The position numbers were made by a program, and so were the translations under genes. Of a stretch of 64,000 nucleotides of DNA, positions 54,801-64,000 are shown piece by piece. The notes under the pieces were generated by a model. The model worked only from the letters and a program-made list of their open reading frames with translations. It ran no database searches and was not told where the DNA came from. The DNA comes from Haematococcus lacustris (taxonomy: Eukaryota > Chlorophyta > Chlorophyceae > Chlamydomonadales > Haematococcaceae): positions 6,703,950-6,767,949 of the forward strand of contig JASKMD010000004.1 of assembly GCA_030144725.1 (NCBI GenBank), written 5' to 3'. How positions within the stretch are numbered: the stretch's first letter is position 1; each line of letters begins with the position of its first letter.

Positions 54801-57800
54801 GCCCCTTCCAAGGAAGCTGTAGCCATAGCCGTGCCACAGCACACACCTTGGCAGGGCTGGTGTGGTTAGTGTGAGCAGGACCCCAGTGCCGTCGCCACGC
54901 AGCCATACCAGGAGGGGACTCTGCACACCTACGGCCTATGCTGGCAGCCTGCTGCTGGAAACCCACATAGCACCAATGCAAAGCTGCCATGGCAAAACCG
55001 CAGCGACCTCAAACAGTGCCAGTGGTTCCAGTGGTGCCGGGTTCGAATCCTGGTGGGAGCTGTATGTTCTAGGCCACAGCTGCTTCATGCTGACACGCCA
55101 GGGGACGAGGGAGTGCAGTCTGAGCGACTAATGCCTGGCTGCCTCCCAGTGCTCATCATGAGTGATGTTGGTTGCTACCTGCCATCTACTCCTGCACCTA
55201 GGCGTGTGACCACTGTGGCGGGGGACATCAATGGGGGGTCCGGGACGCCTTCTGGGGGGCTGGCCACCGCCGCCGTGTTCAGTGACATCAAGGTATCTGC
55301 CTGGGTCCGGGGCGCTGCCTTGATTGTCTCAAACTGCCTTAACTGCCCTCTACACCTGCCTAAATTGCCTTAACTGCCCTCTAAACCTTCAGCTCTGACT
55401 TCAACGCCAACACTGCTCACACTGCTCCTGCTGGGTGTAGGCCTGCGGGGTAGCCTCTCTGAACTGTGTATAACCCCGCATCCAGGGCCATACCATCCCC
55501 TACATCCAGCCACCCTACACCCCGCACCCCCCTCACCCCTCATCCCTCCGGTGCGTAGAAGGTGAAGGCAAGGGTAAAGCAGCCATCAACCAGCCCATTC
55601 CTATCGAAGAGGCAACCCCATCACCGTCCTGTTCCTCCTCAAGCTGCAAGTGTTGGGGTTAGGGTCAAGCTCTGGGCAGCTGTGCATCGTGCTCCTCTCC
55701 ACTGGTCGCTACGTCTGCGGTGAAACTCACAGCTGTGGCACCCCGGGCTGCTGCCTATGGCTGCAGCTGATTACGCACGTTGCCTCAACAGGCCAACAAA
55801 ACTCATTCAACAAGGAACAACATGTTGGACTGTGGATAATCTCACTCAGCTACTACAAACACGTTGTAGCATCCTCGGTCGCACCCTTGATGAGCACAAA
55901 CCCCAAGTCGATGGCACGTTCCTGGGGGCTAATCCCCCCTGACCACTGGGCACATCATCAAAACTAACAGCTTGAATGCTTGTGAGGCTAACAGCCTGAG
56001 CAAACTACTAGGGCCTACGCATTGTTGCGGGCCCGGCCATCAATGCCCCGCCGGTACTCTGCAGCCCGGTGCAGCCGCTGCTTGACCTTTGGCAGCCGGT
56101 CATTGACCAGCTTGTAGCGCTGCTGGTACTCCTTGCCAACGGGGGGCAGGGCCCTCAGGTCAGTCCAGCTGCACAGCTCCAGGGGGCGCTGCATGCTCTC
56201 CCCAATGCGCTGAAAGTTCAGGCAGGGATTGGTGTCCCGGTCCAGCCACCTGCCCCATGAAGGGGCCGGGGGCCGTTGCACTGGGCCAGGTGGGGGGTGG
56301 GCAGGGGGCTGGTCCTGGGCAGGGGGAGGTGGAGGAGGTGGCTCCTGGGCTGGGGCAGGGGGGTCCTGAGCAAGGGGGGCTGGGGGAGGGGGAGGGGGAG
56401 GGGGGTTGGGCGGCACCTCATGGCACCACTTCAGGCCCCGCACACACTTAGCGTGACGCACGCTCCAGGCTGGGCGCAATAGCCGGTGGTTGACCTGGCC
56501 TGCTGGGGGTACCCAGTCTGCGGGCCTAGGGCGGTCATCCGGCAGGTGCAGCTCACATGGCTGGCGGGCATGCACAGACGAGCTGACACGGGTGGTGCGG
56601 AACTCATCCACGATCACCAGCCTGTCAGGCCTGGGCTCCGTGCTGGGCCTGCTGGGCTGCTCCACCACCTTGCGAAACCCCGCCCGCACCGCCCCCGCCT
56701 TCCACCCACCCTGGCTGAAGTTGCCCGCTCCCAGGAACACCGCCACTCCCCTCTCTTGGTGGTAGTGCTGGCGTGAGACCCACTTCATCCCATTCACCAC
56801 CTGCAGGCCAGGGTCAGGTCAGGTCAGGTCAGGTATAAGGTCAGGTGCCACCACTGCGTCGACTTCCTCTGGGCTGAGGTCAGGCTTCGCTGCCTCCACA
56901 AGGCCGCGAAAGGCTGCCTTGATAACCTGGCGCCGCTCTGCAATTACTACCTTGACAGCCTGCCCCTGCCCCTGGACTTGCTGCCCGCTGCCACTGGCAC
57001 CTGCATTACATAGGACGGCACAGCACACGCGTAGAACTTGAGGGGCGAGGGAAGCGGAATGTCGCGTGGACCACACTGCGTCGCGTCGTGAGGGGGGCCT
57101 AACCTTTCGCTAAGCTCAGTGGCTTACCGGCTGCACTCTGTGCGGGAGAGACGGGGCGCTTGCGTTTCCTTTTCGGGGGCATATCAGGGATTTAGCAACA
57201 CCATCCAAGCGTGCTAGGGGGGGCATCAGGTCGCCATCTAACCGGAGTGCCGGCAACCGAAGTGGGGCGAAAATGATATCCATTACACGATCCAATACAC
57301 AATCCATTACACAACCCTATTAACTTGTGCGTTGCCAGTCAAAGCCAGACGGCCTGTCCCGTGCGCCAGTCTATGCCTCAACAGGCAACCTGTACCTCGT
57401 GCACGGCAATCCTGGAACCTTGTTCAAGCTGGACAACGCGCCCTCCTTTAACCTGGCCCAGCTGGCCACCCTGTTCGCAACGCCCGCACTTGCCTCCTCC
57501 TCAGGTGATCAATGTGGCACTGGCACTGGCATTGGCTGAACACGCAGCACCAGGTGCAGAGCTCCCTTGCGGCTGCGGCACAGGGCTGGCACTGGCACAC
57601 AGGCCTGACTGGCTTGACCAGCAGCAAGGCAGCAGCAGGGCAGCAGCAGCAGTGGCAGCACCATGCACTCAACTCTGCAGCCACTGCAGACCCTGGCACC
57701 CTGCACACGAGGTCTCCTTCCAATAGTGCATGCATGTCATGTCAACGCATTCCCTTGCCTTGTACGCCTCACAGGTGCAAATCCTCGCTACCTCACCTGC

Positions 57801-60800
57801 CCCTCTTCGTCCTGCCGGCTGGCTCAAGTGAGTGGTGCTGGTGGCTGCTGCGTGTTGCCTGTTGCATGTGCCCTTTGGAGGCTCGCTCTTTGGAGGTGTG
57901 AGAGTGAGTCCATTTTGCTGGTGCTGGGGTGCTGGTGCTGGGTGCTGGGGCTGGGGTGCTGGGGCTGGGGTGCTGGGGCTGGGGTGCTGGGGCTGGGGGG
58001 CTGGGGGGCTGGGGCTGGGGCTGGGGTGCTGGGGCTGGTGCTGGGGTGCTGGGGCTGGGGTGCTGGGGCTGGGGTGCTGGGGCTGGGGTGCTGGGGCTGG
58101 GGTGCTGGGGCTGGGTGCTGGGGCTGGGTGCTGGTGAGAATGAGCCGCGCAACTTCAGAATGCGCATTGAGAAAGAGTAGCCAGAGTAGGCCCGAGCAGG
58201 TGAGAGCCTGAGCTAGTAGAAGCATGCATGTACAAGTGTCACACCACGAGCAACAGAGGAGGAGGAGGAGGAGGGGGAGGAGGAGGAGGAGGGGGGCTAC
58301 GAGAGCTGGGCTAGGCTGGTGAATGAAAGTTTAAGCCTGAGGACCATCATGGAATGCAGCTGCTGACTGGCTAATGTGCCGGCGGCTTGGTGGCGTGTCC
58401 TCCACAGGTCGACAAGCAAAGCGACACGTTGACAACTGTGTGCCCAAGCTTGTCCAGCCTGAGCGGCGCAAGGGGCATCGCTCAGAGCACCCTTGTTGCC
58501 GGCACCTCCTTCGTGGCGGTGGCACAAGCAATTGCTGCTGTCGATGCCAGCTGCGCCGTTACCATCGTTGCTGGCGCAGTAGGTCAGCACCCCACCCCAC
58601 CCCACCCCACCCCACCCCACCCCACCCCACCCCACCCCACCCCACCCCACCCCACCCCACCCCACCCCACCCCACCCCACCCCACCCCACCCCACCCCAC
58701 CCCACCCCACCCCACCCCACCCCACCCCACCCCACCCCACCCCACCCCACCCCACCCCACCCCACCCCACCCCACCCCACCCCACCCCACCCCACCCCAC
58801 CCCACCCCACCCCACCCCGGGTTACCCCACCCCACCCCACCCCACCCCACCCCACCCCACCCCACCCCACCCCACCCCACCCCACCCCACCCCACCCCAC
58901 CCCACCCCACCCCACCCCACCCCACCCCACCCCACCCCACCCCACCCCACCCCACCCCACCCCACCCCACCCCACCCCACCCCACCCCGGGTTACCCCAC
59001 CCCACCCCACCCCACCCCACCCCACCCCACCCCACCCCACCCCACCCCACCCCACCCCACCCCACCCCACCCCACCCCACCCCACCCCACCCCACCCCAC
59101 CCCACCCCACCCCACCCCACCCCACCCCACCCCACCCCACCCCACCCCACCCCACCCCACCCCACCCCACCCCACCCCACCCCGGGTTACCCCACCCCAC
59201 CCCGGGTTACCCCACCCCACCCCACCCCACCCCACCCCACCCCACCCCACCCCACCCCACCCCACCCCACCCCACCCCACCCCACCCCACCCCACCCCAC
59301 CCCACCCCACCCCACCCCACCCCACCCCACCCCACCCCACCCCACCCCACCCCACCCCACCCCACCCCACCCCACCCCACCCCACCCCACCCCGGGTTAC
59401 CCCACCCCACCCCACCCCACCCCACCCCACCCCTGGCTAACCCTGCCCTTGGCCCCTGCAGGCTTCTCGTCGTACCAGGATGGCCCAGGCAGCTCTGCCT
59501 TCTTCCGCAGCCTAAGAGGGTGAGGTCACACACTCCATCACCCCAACATGAAAACTAAAATTGTGAGTTATCGTAGATCCTGTGAATCGCACTCCCACTT
59601 CATGACGGGCACCCTTGACAGCTACAAACCCTAGTTCCCTTGTCGCCCCTGCTGTGTGACGCTGCCTACTGCGTTGTGCCTCCTGCAGGCTTGTGATGGA
59701 TCCCTTGGACAACAGCCTGCTGACAGTGGATGTGGACGGCTGCACCATCCGCAAGGTGAGGCACCTGCACTGCTGAGCTCCAGCAGCAACACTACTCACA
59801 TTGATACATCTCTTGCCGGGTGTTTGCCTGTGGGTTATCTCTATCCCTTAAGGGCACCCTTGACAGCTCCAGCGGCAAGTTACCTGCTGATGACCACTGG
59901 CTGGCTGACTGCTGATGACCATTGGCTGGCTGACTGGTTGGCATCTTTTGGCGAGTCTGAGCTCAGCTCCAGTGTGCCAGTGTGCTTCAACAGCAGAGCA
60001 GGGGTCGCACCAGGCTGTTGCGAGCCTTAGGCGGTACCATAAGGCCATAACCCCCACTTCCTCACCTCTCCTCCACTATGCCATGTGCAAGTATGCGCTG
60101 GCCAGCATAGCAGTGTGTGCACCCTTTGAGCTGTGGGCGGCACCATGAGGGCCATACAATGAGGGCCTTACCAGGAGAGGACTCTGTACACCTACGGCCA
60201 TGCATGCATGCCATGCCAACTCTACATAATAGCCCTGTCACAGGGGTCAGGCAATAGTGTAGGTGGTAGGCGTCCATGACCATGTGTATGCCATGTATAA
60301 GCCATGTGCATGCCATGTGCATGGGAACTCCACACAGACAAAACACCGTTTTGTGGGGGTCCACACTGAGTGTTCCACCGCAATGAAGGCTTAAGGTTGA
60401 GGGCCAAGGTGCTGTGAAATGTGACCTTTTTCCTGAGCTACTGTTCCGTTGCAATGAAGGCTCAAGGTTGAGGGCCAAGGTGCTGTTGCGAGCCTCACAG
60501 CTGCAAACCTTCACTTCCTCACCTCTCCTCCACTTTGTGCTGTGTGTGTGTTTGCTGGCCAGCATAGTAGTGTGTGCACCCTTTGAGCTGTCATCAGCTT
60601 GCAATAAGTGCATGCTGGTCATGCCAACTTTAGGCTGTAGCCCTGTCACAGGGGTCAGGCAATAGTGAAGGTGGAAGGCGTCTATGCCATGTGCATGGGA
60701 AGTAACTCCACACAGACGAAACACCACCCCTAGTGAGGGGTCCTATGATTCTGCCTTTGCCTGGTACTTGGACCCGCTGGGCATGGGAGGGAGGTGCTGC

Positions 60801-62013
60801 ACAATTACATGCAACAGAAATGAATTAAACCTGCATGTTCTCTGGTGACGACTCAGTCGAGCTCGTGATGCTGTTTAGTTAACACTTACTACTGGATTGC
60901 TTTGCAACGACTCACTGGCCAGCATAACATCCCTCAATTGAATGTGGAACAAGGTGTTGTCTGTGGGTAACCTCACTCAGCTACAACCCGACTTTAGCGT
61001 CCTTAGTCGCACCCTTGATGCACCCTACAAACCCCACACCGGTGGCATGTTAATCCAGAGACCACTGGGCACCTCATCGAAACTGTGCGCTGGCTAGGGT
61101 GCGGCACAGTCCTTGCAGTGAGGCAGCTGCTGGTGAGCATGACGCCTGCCTGCCTGCCTACCTGCCAGCTCTGCCCACTGTGCTCATGCTGGCTGCCTGC
61201 CTGATGCCCTCCACGTCTATGTGCCCTAGCAGGTGGCTCTGCCCAGCTTCAGCGTGTCAACGTTTTGGGGGACCCAGGACACCTGTGGGGTGAGTGCATT
61301 CGCAGTGGGCATCAGGCACTTCACCAGCTGGTCATGCTCTCTGCTGCCCTCAGGCTTCTGGCTGCCCTCACCCTTTGCACCCTCCGCTCAATAGGTGGTG
61401 ACGATGAGCCTCGGTGCCGGGGGCCCCATGCCTGGGGGTCCGTCCCTTCCGAGTATTTGTCAGCTTCCATGTGTGCTGCCATGAAGGGGCTGTAGGGTCA
61501 TGAGGGGGCACACTCATGTGCCGTCCCTTGTCGCCCATGTGGATACATTCGAATGCCTGCCATGCATGCTGGCGGCTGGATGCCATGGCTTGCACTAGCA
61601 GCAGGACTAGTTACAATGATGATTGTTGATGGTTTGGTATGATTGCTTGGTGTGGTCAGTTGATGTCAGATGCTGTGCCTGTCCATGGTGCGCAGTTCAC
61701 GCTTGGGACCGCGACAAATAGCCTCATACAGCCTCAGTCAAACCTGGCAGTTGACCCCAGCACCGGCAACGTGGCATTCTTTTCTAGCATGAACGGCAGC
61801 GGCTCAGCTCTGGCACTGGTCATACTGGACCGCGCGTCGGGGCTCGCGAGCAGCATCACCGGTTTGTCCGGTTGCGTCCCCGGCTCCGCCTCCGTTGACG
61901 GTCTCGCGGCCCATGCCTGCATCCCTGTCGTGCGAGACATCGCCATGGCCGACGCCGCCACGATCTTCGTCGCACAGCCGACCATGGTGCGCTTGTTAAA
62001 GTACGGCAGCTGA
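51873..62013 (+). CDS. NHL-repeat protein with signal/membrane anchor and proline-rich rod
   Basis: The 12-exon model is 51873-51965, 52035-52270, 53517-53616, 53732-54735, 55202-55292, 57339-57504, 57775-57827, 58408-58582, 59462-59519, 59689-59755, 61233-61289, 61696-62013; total 2,418 nt, 805 residues, phases consistent throughout. An N-terminal hydrophobic segment (SLAIAVCTAAAVAAVVAGTV, about 37-56) suggests a signal anchor. Residues about 111-477 are a PPSPPP-type rod, as in hydroxyproline-rich wall proteins. NHL-type units follow: VTTVAGDINGG...AAVFSDIKSKPDGL, then VTIVAGAVGGFSSYQDGPGS, AFFRSLRGLVMDPLDN and VDGCTIRK. NHL propellers bind proteins or ligands. The role is unknown; an extracellular or membrane location is inferred. 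First exons and the exon at 53517 are least certain. Its introns hold repeats and an antisense TnpB/Fanzor-like gene. Confidence 0.72.
52519..52699 (+). repeat. Dispersed repeat family C, copy 1
   Basis: In the intron at 52271-53516. It is about 95% alike by eye to 55790-55972, from GGCCAACAAAACTCATTC to CATCAAAACTAACAGCTT. A decayed third copy is at 60930-61084. Confidence 0.9.
53197..53325. repeat. ~22-bp minisatellite in NHL-gene intron
   Basis: Six or so units of GTGCGGGGCTGCTGCTATA, varying CTATA/CTGTA. Related GTGCGGGGC motifs extend upstream to about 52895. Confidence 0.85.
53960..54640 (+). repeat. 117-bp coding repeat in the proline-rich rod
   Basis: CTTCCCACCACCAAGCCCA recurs at about 54015, 54132, 54249, 54366, 54483 and 54600, a period of 117 bp or 39 residues, within exon 53732-54735. 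Copies are nearly identical, so array length probably varies between strains. Long minus-strand Val/Gly ORFs here are shadows. Confidence 0.9.
55504..55590 (+). pseudogene. Decayed duplicate of NHL-gene exon 53517-53616 and its donor
   Basis: CACCCCTCATCCCTCCGGTGCGTAGAAGGTGAAGGCAAGGGTAAAGCAGCC closely matches the exon end and intron start at about 53595-53655 (CCATCCCTCCGGTACGTAGAAGGTGCAGG...). Splicing from 55292 to 57339 skips this copy and keeps the frame, so it is modelled as intronic. Confidence 0.6.
55790..55972 (+). repeat. Dispersed repeat family C, copy 2
   Basis: In the NHL-gene intron at 55293-57338. Differences from copy 1 are a few substitutions and a short indel near CTGGGGGCTAATCCCCCC. 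Confidence 0.9.
56015..57182 (-). CDS. Short TnpB/Fanzor-like protein with NLS, lacking RuvC-I half
   Basis: Three minus-strand exons: 57182-57128, 57036-56855 and 56800-56015; 1,023 nt, 340 residues, phases consistent (1, 0). It begins MPPKRKRKRPVSPAQ, a strong basic nuclear-localisation motif. A helical stretch follows (RQVIKAAFRGLVEAAKPDLS), then the nuclease C-terminal half: RGVAVFLGAGNFSQGGWK, RuvC-II-like IVDEFRTTRVSSSV, RGLKWCHEV, a poly-Pro linker and RuvC-III-like LDRDTNPCLNFQRIG. No RuvC-I (xDPGxxQ-like) segment is present, so DNA cleavage is unlikely as it stands. The frame is nevertheless open from ATG to stop. It lies antisense inside an NHL-gene intron. It may be an internally deleted non-autonomous copy or a co-opted DNA/RNA-binding protein. 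Family assignment is by motif. Confidence 0.6.
57922..58137. repeat. GGGGCTGGGGTGCT minisatellite in NHL-gene intron
   Basis: Fourteen-base G-rich units, about 15 copies with length variants, in the intron at 57828-58407. The plus strand has many G4 runs and could form quadruplexes. A GGA run follows at about 58255-58300. Confidence 0.9.
58589..59432 (+). repeat. CCCCA pentanucleotide array with CCCGGGTTAC interruptions
   Basis: About 165 CCCCA units fill the intron at 58583-59461. They are broken five times by CCCGGGTTACCCC (about 58816, 58986, 59181, 59201, 59391). The array ends about 29 bases before the acceptor CCCCTGCAG of the next NHL exon. The minus strand is TGGGG, with strong G-quadruplex potential. 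The long His/Pro and Gly/Trp ORFs are artefacts. Confidence 0.95.
60203..60412 (-). repeat. Dispersed repeat family A, copy 4 (inverted)
   Basis: Reverse-complement of the family core (CTCCACACAGACAAAACACCG ... GTTGAGGGCCAAGGTGCTG) plus the tail GTCACAGGGGTCAGGCAATAGTG, in the NHL-gene intron at 59756-61232. A truncated start of another copy lies at 60443-60483. Confidence 0.85.
60610..60742 (-). repeat. Dispersed repeat family A, copy 5 (inverted, partial)
   Basis: Second inverted copy. Together with copy 4 and flanking CCTCACCTCTCCTCCACT ... GTGTGTGCACCCTTTGAGCTGT (60060-60130 and 60515-60590) it shows that a block of about 430-450 bp was duplicated in tandem. Confidence 0.75.
60930..61084 (+). 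repeat. Dispersed repeat family C, copy 3 (diverged)
   Basis: Shares GTGGGTAACCTCACTCAGCTAC, CGCACCCTTGATG and GACCACTGGGCAC with the other two copies, but has many substitutions and gaps. Confidence 0.7.
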
Positions 62014-62682
62014 GCAGGACAAACAATCTCTCGCAGCGCGAGTGCCTAGGCAGCTGGGTGCTAACCCGCCAGCATGCCTTGGTGCCGTACCAGTGATAGG
62101 GAGGGAGGGGGGCTAAAACAGCCTGGCATGAGGCAGACCTGGCAGGTTGGTCAGGCTTGGAGGGGGCGGTACGGGCAGGAGGTTGCTGGGTTGTACTGTG
62201 AGGCTGCTGGCTGGGCAGCATAGCTGAGTGGGGGCCGTGTGCGCTGGCATGAGTGCACCATGTGGCACCACATCAGGCCCCACACCGGCGTGCCAGGCTG
62301 CCACCTCCAGGCTGGGTGCAGTCATGCAGCAGTCGTGCAACAGACCATGGGCAGGCCTTGCTGACGAGGTGACAGCTGAGCACTGGCACTGACACTGTCA
62401 CCAATGCATGGGGTGTGTAGCAAAACTAAACCCAGGAAGCACCCTGGTCTGAGCTTCAAGCGGAGCCAATAGCCAGTTTCAAACTCAATGCTTGTGTGGC
62501 ATCAGTGGCTGACGACCTGGCCAGTGCGCCATTTCTGTCATTTTCTATGGATGTTACAAACGAAGGTTGGAAGGAATGTTGCATGGGTACGTCATGAGTA
62601 CAACAATGGGCCAGCCATGCTGAACCTGGCTGAGGAGGGGCTTCCCACATATATAAAGATACAGCATTACTAGTCACCAAAT
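62014..62682. other. 3' flank of NHL gene, no intact gene
   Basis: Contains a decayed antisense TnpB/Fanzor-like fragment (62090-62330) and otherwise nothing I can identify. No clear TGTAA was found close to the NHL stop codon. Confidence 0.5.
62090..62330 (-). pseudogene. Decayed TnpB/Fanzor-like fragment
   Basis: On the minus strand around 62250-62320 it reads PAWRWQPGTPVWGLMWCHMV, corresponding to [20 protein letters not shown] in the two longer related copies. Neither the RuvC-II nor the RuvC-III motif survives in it. It lies antisense to, and less than 0.6 kb from, the larger relic at 62683. Confidence 0.55.
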
Positions 62683-63949
62683 GTGTTCGTGTGCAAACAC
62701 AGCCCCTATTTGCAGGAGAGATATGTACTGATGAGGGCTTTCAGCAGCAGCAGCAGCCCAGCAGCAGGCCCCTCTGACAGCAGCAGCAACAAGGGCCCAC
62801 CAGCTGATACATGCATGAACCTGGCTGACAAGCGTGCGTTCTGGTTTGACCCAGCCACCCAGATGGACATGGGGTTGGGCCCCGGCGGCATCCAGGCAGT
62901 CAGCGCAGCCTTGGGTGTGTGGGATGAGGATGGCGTACTGGACCGCTTCTGTCTGTATAAACACTTTGCTGATGTCCAGCCTCCGTGTCCCGGTATAGAA
63001 CAATGCGCCTCCCTGTCCTGTTACAAATGATGCAAGCGTGCAAACCGAGCCCCTAGTTGTAGGGGAGACATCTGCACATGTCATAACTAAGAGCCAACTG
63101 ATCACTGCCTAGCCTGCTCAACATGCTCCGCCTCATCACACACACAGTGGAGCGCCCTGCACTGATCACTGGCATGTTGCCAGACTGGTGGCAGCTGTTT
63201 GGTTAGGTAGGCCCTGGCTGCCCACCAGCACGCACAGTGGAGCGCCATGGGCGTGCCAAGCAGCTGGTGGTCTTCTTTGGTGCTGCTAGCATTGGCACTG
63301 GGGGTGGGTGGGGTACTGATGCGGTGTTGCGGGCCTGCTGCAAGGTGGTGTGCAGGCCCAGGGGCACAGACCAGCTGAGGGGCAGGGTAGTGCTTGTGGA
63401 TGAGCACCGCACCATCCGGGTCAGCTCAGCAGTGAATGGCCAGCAAACATGTGAGAGGCAGCTGAACAAGCGCAGGGCCACCAGGCCTGCGGACTGGAAG
63501 CCCACAGCAAGGCCAGTGGAACCCCGCCTGGTGCGCCCAGCATGGAGCCAGCAGCGTGACCAGCCAGTGCGGGGCCTGATGTGGTGCCCAGTAGTGGCCC
63601 CCCGCAAGTCCCCACAGGCCCCATGCAGCAGCCAGGCAGCCACACAGGCAGCAGCCTCAGAGCCAGGGCCCAGCACTCCCCCGCCAGCCAAGCGCAGCAA
63701 GCGCACCAAGGCTGAGCAGGCAGCTGAGCCCACCCAGCCCACCAAGGCTGCCAAAGCCAAGCCAGCCCCACAGCCAGGCAGGTGTCTGGACAGGGACTGC
63801 AATGCAGCGCTGAACATGCAGCGCATTGGGGAGAGCAGGTGGCGGCCACTGGAGCTGTGCTACTGGCCAGACCAGGGAGCGCTGCCAGCCAAGGGCAGGG
63901 AGTACCCTGGCCTGGGCTACAAGCGGCTGCGAGACAAGCCACCAAAGGC

Positions 63950-64000
<51 letters not shown>
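62683..64000 (+). pseudogene. TnpB/Fanzor-like gene copy, broken, cut by window end
   Basis: Two parts. 62683-63027 (TGA at 63028-63030) reads FWFDPATQMDMGLGPGGIQAV...GVWDEDG, which looks like the RuvC-I region, but the Asp expected in a GxDPG-type motif is Gly here, and the frame then ends. From about 63230 the C-terminal half is open to the window edge: [61 protein letters not shown] and a CAG-encoded poly-Gln. The segment normally linking RuvC-I to the VVFFG motif is missing or scrambled, and an imperfect ~40-bp direct repeat (62683-62725 and 63034-63080) brackets the first part. Probably inactive. Confidence 0.6.
63957..64000. repeat. CAG trinucleotide run at the window edge
   Basis: At least 14 CAG units, coding poly-Gln in frame with the TnpB/Fanzor-like C-terminus. 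It continues past the window. Confidence 0.9.

Noticed and set aside
53376..54926. 516-codon minus-strand Val/Gly ORF
   Set aside because: Shadow of the proline-rich exon at 53732-54735, whose plus-strand frame has consistent splice phases with NHL exons.
55034..55058. tRNA T-arm-like CCGGGTTCGAATCCTGG on the plus strand
   Set aside because: Only the T arm is present; the preceding 50 bases do not fold as a tRNA.
58374..59558. Long His/Pro (plus) and Gly/Trp (minus) ORFs
   Set aside because: Created by the CCCCA array, which is intronic; the flanking NHL exons join in phase without it.

Overview
The window looks like nuclear DNA of a flagellate chlamydomonadalean green alga. Reasons: C-rich introns of 50-2000 bp with GT(or GC)...CAG borders, an axonemal inner-arm dynein gene, a hydroxyproline-rich-type protein, TGTAA near gene ends, and a TnpB/Fanzor-like element family that I associate with Haematococcus. 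The genus is inferred from memory and was not checked.

Layout. (1) 7-2068 (+): the 3' part of a gene for a four-helix membrane protein of the DUF3611 type; its 5' end lies outside the window and its last exon is uncertain. (2) 4564-5881 (-): a three-exon alpha/beta hydrolase with a putative transit peptide. (3) 5882-6491: a shared, divergent 5' region. (4) 6492-50464 (+): one very large gene, modelled here as 84 exons. The exons sum exactly to 4,464 codons (4,463 residues plus stop). It encodes the I1/f inner-arm dynein 1-beta heavy chain (DHC10/IDA2; animal DNAH2), complete from tail to C-terminal domain. (5) 51103-51552 (-): an unidentified ORF. (6) 51873-62013 (+): a 12-exon gene (805 residues) for a membrane-anchored or secreted protein with a roughly 340-residue proline-rich rod followed by NHL-type repeats. 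(7) 62014-64000: decayed TnpB/Fanzor-like sequence running off the right edge.

Mobile and repeated DNA is almost entirely intronic. Four TnpB/Fanzor-like pieces are recognisable by the RuvC-II-like VDE(H/F)RT motif, the RuvC-III-like DRDxN motif or flanking sequence. One of them (56015-57182, -) is an intact three-exon, 340-codon reading frame. It starts with a strong basic nuclear-localisation motif and ends with the RuvC-II/III half, but lacks the RuvC-I half; it sits antisense inside an intron of the NHL gene. Three short dispersed repeat families (A, B, C below) recur in both large genes. Four long pentanucleotide arrays (CTGAC, CACCT/CGCCT/GGCCT, CCCAA, CCCCA) each occupy an intron just upstream of a 3' splice site.

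The dynein works with the 1-alpha heavy chain and intermediate/light chains in the two-headed I1 arm that controls flagellar waveform. The other genes have no evident functional link to it.
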